Position numbers and translations under genes: made by a program
NCBI RefSeq assembly: GCF_005222675.1
Contig: NZ_STGE01000024.1
Location: 186,001 to 250,000, forward strand
DNA: 64,000 bases
Source of the DNA: Mycolicibacterium sp. CR10
Lineage (GTDB): Bacteria > Actinomycetota > Actinomycetes > Mycobacteriales > Mycobacteriaceae
Direction: 5' to 3'
In this document: one piece after another, positions 21,501 through 30,019 of the stretch
Position numbering within the stretch: position 1 is the stretch's first letter
Layout: every line of letters starts with the position of its first letter
The notes under the pieces: model-generated
What the model saw: only the letters and a program-made list of their open reading frames with translations
What the model was told of the DNA's origin: nothing
The model's database searches: none

Positions 21501-22943
21501 TCACACGACGACGGTCGAGGGCTCCGGTGCGGTGGAACCTGAGACGCTCTGCCAGGCCCGAGCAAGCAGCCCGACCGCTTCGGTGAGCTGGTCCTCGGGC
21601 AGCGCATAGGGGACACGGACGAAGCGTTCCAGTGTTCCGTCGACGCCAAAACGGGGCCCGGCGGGCAGTTCGAGGCCGATGCGCGACGCTGCGGCGGACA
21701 GTGCGGTGCTCATCGGCGCGGGCAATCGGACCCACAGCGACATGCCCCCAGCACCGGGTCCGGGCTGCCAGTCGGGAAGCTGCCGTGCCAGCAGGGACCG
21801 CAGGAACGTCCGTCGGGCGCGGAGAGTCTCGCGCCGGTCCGGCAGAAGGTCGTCGCACTGAGCGAGAAGCCTTGCCGCCGTGAGCTGTTCGAGAATTGCG
21901 GTACCCATGTCCACCGAGGGCCTCATGGCGGCCAGGGTCGCGATGGTGTTCCGCTCGGCCCGGATCCACCCGATACGCAGCCCACCCCAGAACGACTTCG
22001 ACATGGAACCGACGGTCAGCACCAGATCGCGCCGGCCGGTCAGATCTGCGGCCAACGGCGGCGGCGCCGGTTGGTCCAGCCAGATATCGGTGATCGTCTC
22101 ATCGATGATCGTTCGCGTTCTGGTTTCGGTGATGATGTGCGCCAGCCGCTTTCGCTCTGCAGCGGGCATCGTGTGGCCGGTTGGATTGTGGTTGTCGGGA
22201 ATCAGGTACGCCAGATTCGGGGCCATCTGATGCACAGCGGCCTCTACAGCGTCGAGGTCCCAGCCGTCCTCGGTCATCGAGACGGGAACCGGACGGGCGT
22301 CCGCGGTGGTGATCGCCGACAGCGCGCCATGGTAGGTGGGTTGCTCGACGAGGACGCGGTCACCCGGCTGGATGTACGTCGTGAGTATCAGGCCGATGGC
22401 GTGCAACGCACCAGTGGTCACCATGATCTCGTCAGGTTCGGTGGGAAGACCTCGCTCGCAATACCTTTCGGCGATAGCCTGCCGCAGTGCGACGGTGCCG
22501 ATGAGTTCGTGGCCCATGCTCTGCAGATACGGCGTCACATCGGCGGCCGCCTCGGTGAACGCCGTCATCACTGCCGCGGCCGGCGCGGAGAGAGCCGCGG
22601 CGGCCAGGCTGACCGTCGGCGGCGAGGAGTGCGGGGCAGTGGCGGGAGAGACGGGCAGGGCGGTAGTACTGCGTGCACCGCGGCGGGCGTTGAGGTATCC
22701 GTCGTCGCGCAACTGAGTGAAGGCAGCGGTGACCGTGGTGCGGGACACGTGCAGCGCCTCGGCCAGCGCACGCTCGCTGGGCAGCCGGGCGCCCACGGGA
22801 AGCCTGCCGTCGATGATCAGCAGTCGGATGGCGTCGGCTAGTCCGTGGTAGGCCGGTCCGCTCCTACTGGATGTGCGCCAGTTCCCGAGCTCGCGGGCTA
22901 AAACGTCCACATCGAGCGAGCGGGATGCCATTTCTACAGTCAT
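21501..22943 (-). CDS. MocR-type PLP-dependent transcriptional regulator
   Basis: 480 aa. An N-terminal GntR winged helix (about 25-95: LADAIRLLIIDGRLPVGARL, PSERALAEALHVSRTTV) is fused to a fold-type I aminotransferase-like domain. The PLP Schiff-base Lys is in the GSMSKSFWGGLRIGW segment and the phosphate/ring-binding motif is NHNPTG. It is divergent from the YczE-like gene, a pairing common for MocR regulators in Bacillus and actinobacteria. Expected role: a PLP- or amino-acid-responsive control of that membrane gene. A second in-frame ATG (at 22930) could also be the start. Confidence 0.92.
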   Translation of the reverse strand: MTVEMASRSLDVDVLARELGNWRTSSRSGPAYHGLADAIRLLIIDGRLPVGARLPSERALAEALHVSRTTVTAAFTQLRDDGYLNARRGARSTTALPVSPATAPHSSPPTVSLAAAALSAPAAAVMTAFTEAAADVTPYLQSMGHELIGTVALRQAIAERYCERGLPTEPDEIMVTTGALHAIGLILTTYIQPGDRVLVEQPTYHGALSAITTADARPVPVSMTEDGWDLDAVEAAVHQMAPNLAYLIPDNHNPTGHTMPAAERKRLAHIITETRTRTIIDETITDIWLDQPAPPPLAADLTGRRDLVLTVGSMSKSFWGGLRIGWIRAERNTIATLAAMRPSVDMGTAILEQLTAARLLAQCDDLLPDRRETLRARRTFLRSLLARQLPDWQPGPGAGGMSLWVRLPAPMSTALSAAASRIGLELPAGPRFGVDGTLERFVRVPYALPEDQLTEAVGLLARAWQSVSGSTAPEPSTVVV

Positions 22944-22958
22944 TGAGGCCAGTATCGG

Positions 22959-23021
22959 CCAACTGGATATTGATTGGCAAGCCAGTTCGGTAAGAACATG
23001 TTTATATGACCCACTGGATAT
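22959..23021. promoter_or_regulatory. Candidate MocR operator region
   Basis: ACTGGATAT occurs twice in the same direction (22962-22970 and 23013-23021), embedded in CCAACTGGATAT and CCCACTGGATAT, 51 bp apart in the short MocR/small-ORF intergenic region. The first copy is also part of an inverted element ACTGG...CCAGT. Repeated sites of this kind are typical of MocR regulators. The second copy lies inside the start of the small ORF at 23006. Confidence 0.45.
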
Positions 23022-23158
23022 CTCGTCTGGCCCAGCGGCTGGCGGATCTGTACTACCTCCCGATGACCGACAGCATCAGCTATGAGCGCGATGCGGACGC
23101 CCGCCGGATGCGCAGCGAACTGGACGCGATCCGGATGCACTTTCCGGACCACGCGTAG
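23006..23158 (+). CDS. Small ORF (50 aa) of unknown function
   Basis: ATG-initiated, 50 aa, hydrophilic and helical in appearance: MTHWISRLAQRLADLYYLPM near the start, then a charged half ending HFPDHA. The third-codon GC content is high, like the neighbours, which argues for coding. No ribosome site is obvious and no family was recognised. It lies between the MocR operator region and the duplicated start of the YczE-like gene, on the same strand, and may be the first cistron of the operon MocR controls, or a leader peptide. Confidence 0.45.
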   Translation: MTHWISRLAQRLADLYYLPMTDSISYERDADARRMRSELDAIRMHFPDHA

Positions 23159-23260
23159 CCGGATGACGATCAAGCGGCGAGGTACGAGTCGCGTTGAGGA
23201 ATCCGGCAGTGCAGGTGTAGCCGGATGACGATCAAGCGGCGAGGTACGAGTCGCGTTGAG
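23155..23260 (+). repeat. Perfect 44-bp direct duplication covering the start of the YczE-like gene
   Basis: Copies at 23155-23198 and 23217-23260 are identical over 44 bp with an 18-bp spacer (62-bp period). Each copy contains ATG plus the first 12 codons (MTIKRRGTSRVE). The first copy therefore opens a 21-codon ORF (23163-23228) whose TGA overlaps the ATG of the second copy (ATGA), so the real gene may be translationally coupled to a relic of its own start. Confidence 0.85.
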
Positions 23261-24109
23261 CCGCGCTCGGGCACTGCCGCGCTGCGCGGGGCTGCGCTGC
23301 TTCTCGGGCTGTGTGGCTATGGCGTGTCGATGGCGATGATGGTGCGTGCCGGGTTGGGACTGGACCCCTGGGACGTGTTCCACCAAGGCCTCGCGATACG
23401 CACCGGCATGACGATCGGACTGGCGTCGGCGGTGGTGGGAGTCGCGGTCCTGCTGGCCTGGATTCCGTTGCGCAACCGGCCGGGCATCGGCACCGTCGCC
23501 AACGTCATCGTCATCGCGATCACCGTCGACGTCGCGCTCTGGCTGATACCGGCGCCCCCGTCACTGCCGGTCCGGGTGGCGATGATGGTCGCCGCGGTGG
23601 TTCTCAACGCCGTCAGCACGGTGCTCTACATCGGCGCCGGGCTCGGTCCCGGACCCCGCGACGGGCTGATGACCGGACTCGTGGCGCGTACCGGTCGGTC
23701 GGTTCGGCTGGTGCGCACCACAATCGAGGTCACCGTGCTGACAGCCGGTTGGCTACTCGGCGGCAGTGTCGGCGTCGGCACCGTCGTGTATGCCGTCGGC
23801 ATTGGGCCGCTTGTCCAGGTCGTATTGCGCCTCACGCCCCGCCGGGTACTGGTCCGCAGCGGCTGGGCTTTCAGCAACTCGGGTGTGGCCGGGCCCCCAC
23901 GAATCCCAGATCTTGGTGGCGAACCAGCCGACCGAGAAGGCTACGAAGGCACCGCCGATGATGTCGCTGACGAAGTGGTAGTTCGACGTCACCAGGGTGA
24001 ATACGACTACGCCGATCACCGCGGCGTAGACCAGCCGCCACCGCGGATACCACCACCAAGCAACGCCGAATACGGCACAGATCGTCGCTGTGGTGCCCGA
24101 CGGGAATGA
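23225..24109 (+). CDS. YczE/YitT-type integral membrane protein
   Basis: 294 aa as an open frame. Residues 1 to about 215 are the YczE-like core: a basic N-terminus and five or so membrane segments, with conserved GLDPWDVFHQGLA and GAGLGPGPRDGLMTGLVAR motifs. The last 80 residues are polar, low-complexity, and antisense to the convergent PAP2 gene, so they are unlikely to be native; the normal family length is about 210 aa. The function of YczE proteins is unknown; they are commonly paired with MocR regulators, as here. The start could also be the duplicate ATG at 23163, but an in-frame stop follows. Confidence 0.78.
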   Translation: MTIKRRGTSRVEPRSGTAALRGAALLLGLCGYGVSMAMMVRAGLGLDPWDVFHQGLAIRTGMTIGLASAVVGVAVLLAWIPLRNRPGIGTVANVIVIAITVDVALWLIPAPPSLPVRVAMMVAAVVLNAVSTVLYIGAGLGPGPRDGLMTGLVARTGRSVRLVRTTIEVTVLTAGWLLGGSVGVGTVVYAVGIGPLVQVVLRLTPRRVLVRSGWAFSNSGVAGPPRIPDLGGEPADREGYEGTADDVADEVVVRRHQGEYDYADHRGVDQPPPRIPPPSNAEYGTDRRCGARRE

Positions 24110-24547
24110 CTCGTACGCCTCGCCGCCGTGCATGAGGTTGAAGGTGTACACGCCGTCGCCGATCAGCGAAGGGTTGTCCCCGACCCATGTTTCGGGCCAG
24201 GTGCGGCCGAAGACGAGTTGTAGCTGGTCCTTCATCGCCCGGACGACGATGATCGACAGCCCGGTCAGAAACAGCATCGCGATGACTCGTCGAGGACGCT
24301 TGCCTGGGCGGGCGATCGCGATGATGCCGCAGACGATGACGGCGATCAACGCGAGTTCGTCGGCGTTGCGGTGCAGTTCCACGGTCCACGGCAGGAGTGC
24401 CAGCGGTCGGGTGTGCGTACTCATGTACATCGAGACCGGCCGGTCCAGCCATTCGTAGCTCACCACGATCGATATTGCGGTGATCAACAGCGCCAGCAGC
24501 CACCGATAAACGGCCTGCTTCGGCATGCTCAACAGGCGCTCGTGCAT
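23753..24547 (-). CDS. PAP2-family phosphatase, membrane
   Basis: About 264 aa from the ATG giving MHERLLSMPKQAVYRW; a GTG at 24634 adds 29 residues but leaves only 15 bp to the divergent kinase gene. About six membrane segments carry the PAP2 motifs: the KDQLQLVFGRTWPE region (variant of KxxxxxxRP), FPSGTTAT (PSGH-like, with Thr in place of the usual His), and SNYHFVSDIIGG (SRxxxxxHxxxD-like, with the His-Asp pair). It probably removes phosphate from a lipid pyrophosphate or phosphatidate. The last 40 residues run antisense into the YczE-like gene. Confidence 0.75.
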   Translation of the reverse strand: MHERLLSMPKQAVYRWLLALLITAISIVVSYEWLDRPVSMYMSTHTRPLALLPWTVELHRNADELALIAVIVCGIIAIARPGKRPRRVIAMLFLTGLSIIVVRAMKDQLQLVFGRTWPETWVGDNPSLIGDGVYTFNLMHGGEAYESFPSGTTATICAVFGVAWWWYPRWRLVYAAVIGVVVFTLVTSNYHFVSDIIGGAFVAFSVGWFATKIWDSWGPGHTRVAESPAAADQYPAGREAQYDLDKRPNADGIHDGADADTAAE

Positions 24548-24649
24548 CCAGGCACGGTACGCGCCCGCCAGCGACTCCGGCGCGGTAAAGAGACCGCGGT
24601 GCGCCGAGTGGCCGGGCTCGCCTGGATTCCGCACGGGTGGGCGCCGATG

Positions 24650-25336
24650 ATGTCAAGGGTGAGCAGCCGACGCACTCTGGAGTCGCTGGCGGCCGACGCC
24701 ATCGCGATGGCCGAAAGCCGGCCGCGGGCGATTCTGGGGATCGCCGGAAGTCCCGGGGCGGGCAAGTCGACGCTGGTCGCGCAGATCCTGGACCGCATCG
24801 CCGAGCGTAAGGGCCCCGGCTGGGCCGCCCATGTGCCCATGGACGGTTTTCATCTGGCCGACGCTCAACTGCGCCGGCTCGGCGCGCTGGATAGAAAGGG
24901 CGCGCCGGACACGTTCGACCCGGCAGGCTATGCCCATCTGTTGGAGCGGGTGCGAGAGGCCACCGACAGCGAGGTGTATGTCCCCGGCTTCGACCGCGAT
25001 CTCGAGCAACCGCTGGCCGCCGCGCTGGTGGTCATGCCGGGAGTCCGGCTGGTGGTGACCGAGGGCAACTACCTCCTGCTGGACGGAGCGGACTGGGTGC
25101 AGGCTCGCCGGGCGATGGATCGCGTGTGGTTCGTCGACGGTGACGAGCAGCTGCGGACCAGCAGGCTGATCGCGCGCCACGTCGAATTCGGTAAGAGCGA
25201 GACGGACGCGCGGGCATGGGTCGCCGAGGTCGATGAACGCAATGCGGCGCGGGTGGCACCGACGGCGGCTGTCGCTGACCGGGTGATCGCGAACGGCGCG
25301 AACGGCTGGGCGATTTCGGCGCGATCGCCGTCGTGA
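24650..25336 (+). CDS. Nucleoside/nucleotide kinase family protein (P-loop, uridine/pantothenate kinase-like)
   Basis: About 228 aa from ATG (a second ATG 3 bp upstream and a GTG at 24659 also fit). P-loop GIAGSPGAGKSTL (about residues 31-43), then VPMDGFHLADAQLRRLG (a substrate-contacting Asp region typical of uridine and pantothenate kinases), VTEGNYLLLDG, and a C-terminal Arg-rich lid DEQLRTSRLIARHV. The family phosphorylates small hydroxylated substrates such as nucleosides, pantothenate or fructose derivatives; the exact substrate is not visible. It stands alone between the PAP2 gene and the ABC-ATPase operon. Confidence 0.82.
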   Translation: MSRVSSRRTLESLAADAIAMAESRPRAILGIAGSPGAGKSTLVAQILDRIAERKGPGWAAHVPMDGFHLADAQLRRLGALDRKGAPDTFDPAGYAHLLERVREATDSEVYVPGFDRDLEQPLAAALVVMPGVRLVVTEGNYLLLDGADWVQARRAMDRVWFVDGDEQLRTSRLIARHVEFGKSETDARAWVAEVDERNAARVAPTAAVADRVIANGANGWAISARSPS

Positions 25337-25378
25337 GCGCGACGGAACACCGCGGACCCGCCTGACTACGATGGGCGG

Positions 25379-26233
25379 GTGCCAGTCGACAGGTCCGAAG
25401 ATGAGCCAGACGCCGCCGACCCCGACCTGCTGATCGATTTCGCCAAGGTCACCCTGCGCCGCGGCGGCCGGACCCTCGTCGGCCCCGTCACCTGGTCGGT
25501 CGAACTCGACGAACGATGGGTGGTGATCGGGCCCAACGGAGCGGGTAAGACGTCGCTGCTGCGCATCGCCGCGGCGATGGAGCACCCGACGTCGGGGACC
25601 GCATATGTGCTCGGTGAGCGGCTCGGCCGGGTCGATATGGCCGAACTGCGTGCGCGCGTCGGGCTGAGTAGCTCGGCACTTTCTCAGCGGGTGCCCGACA
25701 ACGAGGTCGTCCGCGACGTCGTCGTCTCCGCGGGTTACGCCGTGCTCGGCCGGTGGCGTGAGCGCTACGACGAGATGGACTACAACCAGGCACTCGACAT
25801 GCTGGAGAGCGTCGGGGCCGAACATCTGGCCGACCGCACCTACGGCACCCTGTCCGAGGGCGAGCGCAAGCGAGTGCTGATCGCGCGGTCGCTGATGACC
25901 GACCCGGAGCTGCTGCTGCTCGACGAGCCGGCCGCCGGCCTCGATCTGGGCGGTCGCGAAGAGCTGGTCGCACGGCTCAGCGATCTGGCCTCCGATGCGG
26001 ATTCGCCGGCCATGGTCCTGGTCACCCACCACGTCGAGGAGATTCCGCACGGTTTCTCCCACTGCCTGATCCTGTCGGAGGGTGAGGTGGTGGACTCGGG
26101 GCTGCTGACCGACGTGCTGACCGCGGAGAACCTCTCGAAGGCGTTCGGGCAGTCGATCGCGCTGGACGTCATCGACGGCCGTTACTTCGCGCGCCGGACA
26201 CGAACCCGCGCCGCACACAGGAGACGGAAATGA
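25379..26233 (+). CDS. ABC transporter ATP-binding protein (Rv3041c-like)
   Basis: 284 aa from GTG. It has Walker A GPNGAGKTS, a Q-loop region, the signature LSEGERKRV, Walker B ELLLLDEPAAGLDLG and the switch VTHHVEEIPHGF. No membrane component is adjacent, as at Rv3041c in M. tuberculosis, so it may be a soluble ABC protein or use a distant permease. It resembles ModF/iron-type single ATPases. The stop overlaps the start of the Nudix gene (ATGA), making it the first gene of a three-gene operon. Confidence 0.92.
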   Translation: MPVDRSEDEPDAADPDLLIDFAKVTLRRGGRTLVGPVTWSVELDERWVVIGPNGAGKTSLLRIAAAMEHPTSGTAYVLGERLGRVDMAELRARVGLSSSALSQRVPDNEVVRDVVVSAGYAVLGRWRERYDEMDYNQALDMLESVGAEHLADRTYGTLSEGERKRVLIARSLMTDPELLLLDEPAAGLDLGGREELVARLSDLASDADSPAMVLVTHHVEEIPHGFSHCLILSEGEVVDSGLLTDVLTAENLSKAFGQSIALDVIDGRYFARRTRTRAAHRRRK

Positions 26234-27063
26234 CCGACCCGGACCCGTTGACGCCCAGACCTGCCGCGACGGTAATGCTCGTCCGAGACGCCGCCGAAAG
26301 CATCGAGGTGTTCCTGATGCGCAGACACTCGGCGATGGACTTCGTCGCCGGGGTGATGGTCTTCCCGGGCGGTGGTGTCGATGACCGCGATCGCAACGCC
26401 GATGTCGCCTGGCACGGGCCGGACCAACAGTGGTGGGCCGAAAGGTTCGGCGTGGACACCGAACTCGCCGAGGCATTGGTGTGCGCCGCGGCGCGGGAGA
26501 CGTTCGAAGAGTCCGGTGTGCTGTTCGCGGGCGCGGCCGACGATCCGGACCTTTTGGTCGACGACGCCTCCGTGTACCGCGACCAGCGCGCCGCCCTGGA
26601 GAACAAGACGTTGTCCTTCGGAGAGTTCCTGCGCTCCGAGAAGTTGGTGCTGCGCGCCGACCTGCTACGTCCATGGGCCAACTGGGTGACGCCGAAGGAG
26701 GAGCGGACCCGTCGCTACGACACCTTCTTCTTCGTCGGTGCGCTGCCGAAAGGTCAGCGGGCCGACGGTGACAACACCGAGACCGACAAGGCCGGTTGGG
26801 TAACCCCGCAGGCGGCGCTCGACGAGTTCGCGGACGGGCGCAGCTTCCTGCTGCCGCCGACATGGACCCAGCTCGACGCCCTCAACGGCCGCACGGTTGC
26901 CGAAGTCCTCGCCGTGGAGCGCCAGATCGTCGCCGTCGAACCGCATCTGTCAGCCGAGAAGGGCGGCAACTGGGAGATCGAGTTCTTCAACAGCGACCGC
27001 TACAACGAGGCGCGCAACCGGCGTTCCCCCCAGGGGTACACCGACGGGGCGCCGCTCGCGTGA
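26230..27063 (+). CDS. Nudix hydrolase (Rv3040c-like)
   Basis: 277 aa, overlapping both neighbours by 4 bp. N-terminal beta strands ([20 protein letters not shown]) lead into [15 protein letters not shown]; the Nudix box continues as [14 protein letters not shown] about 40 residues later, so the box is split by an insertion as in the NUDT19/YfcD-like branch. Members hydrolyse nucleoside diphosphates linked to another moiety, often CoA or NADH; the substrate is unassigned. Coupling with an enoyl-CoA-hydratase homologue hints at an acyl-CoA or CoA substrate (inference). Confidence 0.9.
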   Translation: MTDPDPLTPRPAATVMLVRDAAESIEVFLMRRHSAMDFVAGVMVFPGGGVDDRDRNADVAWHGPDQQWWAERFGVDTELAEALVCAAARETFEESGVLFAGAADDPDLLVDDASVYRDQRAALENKTLSFGEFLRSEKLVLRADLLRPWANWVTPKEERTRRYDTFFFVGALPKGQRADGDNTETDKAGWVTPQAALDEFADGRSFLLPPTWTQLDALNGRTVAEVLAVERQIVAVEPHLSAEKGGNWEIEFFNSDRYNEARNRRSPQGYTDGAPLA

Positions 27064-27770
27064 CGGAGTTCGTCAGGGTCGTACTGAGCGAGGAAGTCGC
27101 TCCCGAGGACGACGACCGGTCGGGAATCGCGACGCTGCTCGTGTCGCGACCGCCGACGAACGCGTTGACACGTCAGGTCTGCCGGGAGATCGTCGAGGCC
27201 GCCGCTCAGGTCGGACGGCTCGACGGGGTGTGCGCCGTGATTGTGTTCGGCGGCCACGAGATCTTCTCGGCCGGTGCCGACGTGCCCGAACTGCAGACAC
27301 TGGACGTCGCCGAAGCGGATGAGGCGGCGCGGGTGTGTCAGCAGGCCATCGATGCGCTGGCCGCGGTGCCGAAACCCACCGTCGCCGCGATCACCGGATA
27401 CGCGCTCGGTGCGGGACTGACGCTCGCGCTGGCGGCGGACTGGCGGATCAGTGGCGACAATGTGAAGTTCGGTGCGACCGAGATCCTGGCCCGGCTGGTG
27501 CCCGCCGGGGACGGCGCGGCCCGACTGGCAGACGCGGTCGGCGACAGTAAGGCCAAGGACCTGGTGTTCAGTGGCCGGTTCGTCGATGCGCGCGAAGCGC
27601 TGCAGCTGGGTCTGATCGACGAGATGGTGGCGCCGGACGCGGTGTACGACGCGGCGGTGGCCTGGGCGAAGCGTTTCGTGGAGTATCCGCCGGAGGTGTT
27701 GGCCGCGGCGAAGGCGGCGTTCGGCCGCGATGAGACGCTCGGCGGCGAGGTTCGCCCCCTCGGACGTTAG
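27060..27770 (+). CDS. echA17: Enoyl-CoA hydratase/isomerase family protein EchA17-like
   Basis: 236 aa. The GTG start overlaps the Nudix stop (GTGA). It has a crotonase fold with oxyanion-hole segments [14 protein letters not shown] and [16 protein letters not shown]. Of the two catalytic glutamates of true hydratases, the second-site Glu ([10 protein letters not shown]) is kept, but the first (in the GGGCE position) is Thr. As far as I recall, the M. tuberculosis EchA17 has the same change, so it may not be a classical hydratase. It is the third gene of the ABC-Nudix-EchA operon and ends 10 bp before the methyltransferase gene. Confidence 0.88.
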   Translation: MTEFVRVVLSEEVAPEDDDRSGIATLLVSRPPTNALTRQVCREIVEAAAQVGRLDGVCAVIVFGGHEIFSAGADVPELQTLDVAEADEAARVCQQAIDALAAVPKPTVAAITGYALGAGLTLALAADWRISGDNVKFGATEILARLVPAGDGAARLADAVGDSKAKDLVFSGRFVDAREALQLGLIDEMVAPDAVYDAAVAWAKRFVEYPPEVLAAAKAAFGRDETLGGEVRPLGR

Positions 27771-27780
27771 GCTGCCCTGC

Positions 27781-28779
27781 ATGACGGAAACGAAGGAACC
27801 CGGCGCCTATCCCGATGTCGCCGTGCCGGCTCCGACGCCGCACGCCACCCAGGAGCAGGTCGAAGCCGCGCGGCATGACACCAAGCTGGCCCAGGTGCTC
27901 TACCACGACTGGGAGGCCGAGTCCTACGACGACAAGTGGTCCATCTCCTACGACCAGCGCTGCATCGACTACGCGCGCGGCCGGTTCGACGCGATCGTGC
28001 CCGACGAGGTGCAGCGCGAGCTGCCGTACGACCGGGCGCTGGAACTGGGCTGTGGCACCGGCTTCTTCCTGCTCAACCTGATCCAGGCCGGAGTGGCCCG
28101 GCGCGGATCGGTCACTGACCTGTCGCCGGGCATGGTCAAGGTCGCCACCCGCAACGGTCTATCCCTCGGGCTGGACATCGACGGTCGGGTCGCCGACGCC
28201 GAGGGCATCCCGTACGAGGACAACACGTTCGACCTCGTGGTCGGGCACGCCGTCCTGCACCACATACCCGACGTGGAGTTGTCGCTGCGCGAGGTGGTCC
28301 GGGTGCTCAAGCCGGGCGGCCGGTTCATCTTCGCCGGGGAACCCACCACGGTGGGCAACGCCTACGCCCGCCGGCTCGCCGACCTCACGTGGAAGACCAC
28401 CGTGCAGGCGATGAAGCTGCCCGGCCTGAGCAGTTGGCGGCGGCCCCAGGAGGAGCTCGACGAGAACTCGCGCGCCGCGGCGCTGGAGTGGATCGTCGAC
28501 CTCCACACGTTCGATCCCGCCGATCTGGAGCGGATGGCCCGTAGTGCGGGCGCAGTAGAGGTCGCGACCGCCAGCGAGGAGTTCACCGCCGCGATGCTGG
28601 GCTGGCCGGTGCGTACCTTCGAGTCGACGGTGCCCCCGGGCAAGCTCGGCTGGGGCTGGGCGAAATTCGCATTCGGCAGCTGGACCACATTGTCGTGGGT
28701 CGACGCCAACGTGTGGCGTCGCATCGTGCCGAAGGGCTGGTTCTACAACGTCATGGTGACGGGGGTCAAACCGTCGTAG
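27781..28779 (+). CDS. Class I SAM-dependent methyltransferase (Rv3038c-like)
   Basis: 332 aa from ATG. The SAM-binding motif I is ALELGCGTGFFLLNL (about 86-100), followed by DLSPGMVKVA, VADAEGIPYEDNTFDLVVGH and the post-motif VRVLKPGGRFIF. The N-terminus has a conserved YHDWEAESYDDKWSISYD segment seen in actinobacterial relatives. Substrate unknown. It sits between echA17 and the THUMP-like gene, in the same order as Rv3039c-Rv3037c, within the region linked to methylglucose lipopolysaccharide. Confidence 0.92.
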   Translation: MTETKEPGAYPDVAVPAPTPHATQEQVEAARHDTKLAQVLYHDWEAESYDDKWSISYDQRCIDYARGRFDAIVPDEVQRELPYDRALELGCGTGFFLLNLIQAGVARRGSVTDLSPGMVKVATRNGLSLGLDIDGRVADAEGIPYEDNTFDLVVGHAVLHHIPDVELSLREVVRVLKPGGRFIFAGEPTTVGNAYARRLADLTWKTTVQAMKLPGLSSWRRPQEELDENSRAAALEWIVDLHTFDPADLERMARSAGAVEVATASEEFTAAMLGWPVRTFESTVPPGKLGWGWAKFAFGSWTTLSWVDANVWRRIVPKGWFYNVMVTGVKPS

Positions 28780-28796
28780 AGTTCGGCCTCGGCGAT

Positions 28797-29951
28797 GTGC
28801 GGTACCTCGGCAGCGATGCGGGGGAGCGGGCGTTGCGGGAGGTCGCACGGCTCGGGCTGACCGGTTCCAGCTTGATAGCCGATATCGCCTCCGCGCGAAG
28901 GCAATTCGCCGATCGGGCAGCCGTAGTGGTGGAGACGGTGATGCTGCGCCGCAAGGCAAGCGCGAAGTTCGCCGACCCGTCGCAGTGGCTGTTCACCGAC
29001 GAGGCGCTGCAGCAGGCCACCGCGGGCCCGGTCGCCGAGCACCGGGCGCGACGACTGGCGGGCCGCACCGTTCACGACGCGACCTGCTCGATCGGCACTG
29101 AGCTTGCCGCACTTCGGAATTGGGCCGCATTCGCGGTGGGCAGCGACATCGACCCGGTGCGTCTGGCGATGGCCGCCCACAACCTGCGACTGCGCGGGGG
29201 GTCGGTGCACCTGTGCCGGGCGGATGCGCTGCGACCCGTCACCACCGATGCCGTCGTCGTCGTCGACCCTGCCCGGCGGAGCGGGTCGAGGCGCCGGTTC
29301 GATCCACGCGCCTACGTGCCGCCGCTTGATCGGCTTCTCGAAGTCTTGGCCGCACGCGACCATGTCGTGAAGTGTGCTCCCGGAGTCGATTTCGACGCCC
29401 TGAGCCACCTGGGGTTCGACGGGGAGGTGGAGGTGACCTCACTGGGTGGCAGCGTCCGTGAAGCGTGCCTCTGGTCCAGGGGGCTGGCGGACGCGGGAGT
29501 GAGCCGGCGGGCGACGATGCTCGACACGGCAGAACAGATCACCGACGCGGAGCCCGACGAGTGCGGTGTGGCGCCTGCCGGTCGCTGGATCGTCGACCCC
29601 GACGGCGCCGTCGTACGCGCAGGCCTGGTACGGCATTACGCGGTCCGGCACGGTCTGTGGCAGCTCGACCCCGACATCGCCTATCTCTCCGGTGACCGAT
29701 TGCCCGACGGCGTGCGCGGCTTCGAGGTTCTCGAGCAGTTCGCGTTCAGCGAACGCCACCTGCGCCAGACGCTTTCGGCGCGAGATGTCGGAGCGCTGGA
29801 GATCCTGGTCCGAGGGGTCGACGTGGACCCCGACGCTCTTCGGCCGCGGCTTCGATTGCGCGGCTCGACGCAGCTGAGCGTGGTCATCGCCCGGCTGGGT
29901 TCCGGGGCGGCAAGCCGGGCAACGGCATTCATATGCCGTCCGTCACGCTGA
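28797..29951 (+). CDS. THUMP-like/class I methyltransferase-fold protein (Rv3037c-like)
   Basis: About 384 aa. It has a methyltransferase core with a SAM-site-like VHDATCSIGTELAALRNWA and VGSDIDPVRLAMAAHNLRLRG, then VVVVDPARRSGSRRRFDP, and a C-terminal THUMP-like segment. Family members are annotated as SAM-dependent methyltransferase or THUMP-like; an RNA substrate is possible. The start is unsure: GTG 28797 cuts into the conserved VEFGLGDVRYL stretch, while ATG 28695 or GTG 28713 would overlap the upstream methyltransferase by 67-85 bp. Confidence 0.8.
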   Translation: MRYLGSDAGERALREVARLGLTGSSLIADIASARRQFADRAAVVVETVMLRRKASAKFADPSQWLFTDEALQQATAGPVAEHRARRLAGRTVHDATCSIGTELAALRNWAAFAVGSDIDPVRLAMAAHNLRLRGGSVHLCRADALRPVTTDAVVVVDPARRSGSRRRFDPRAYVPPLDRLLEVLAARDHVVKCAPGVDFDALSHLGFDGEVEVTSLGGSVREACLWSRGLADAGVSRRATMLDTAEQITDAEPDECGVAPAGRWIVDPDGAVVRAGLVRHYAVRHGLWQLDPDIAYLSGDRLPDGVRGFEVLEQFAFSERHLRQTLSARDVGALEILVRGVDVDPDALRPRLRLRGSTQLSVVIARLGSGAASRATAFICRPSR

Positions 29952-30019
29952 TCGGACACGTACCCTGGCAGCAACTGCGCCGAAGCCCGAATCGGCGCCG
30001 ATCCCGAGGACGGCTGTCA

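Noticed and set aside
23163..23228. 21-codon ORF ahead of the YczE-like gene as a gene in its own right.
   Set aside because: It exists only because the gene's start was duplicated; it is reported as part of the repeat and as a possible re-initiation leader, not as an independent gene.
24653..26863. A 736-codon open frame on the minus strand.
   Set aside because: It is the complement of the kinase, ABC ATPase and Nudix genes, which have clear family motifs; its translation is Arg/Pro-rich and has no motif of its own. Long antisense frames are expected at this GC content.
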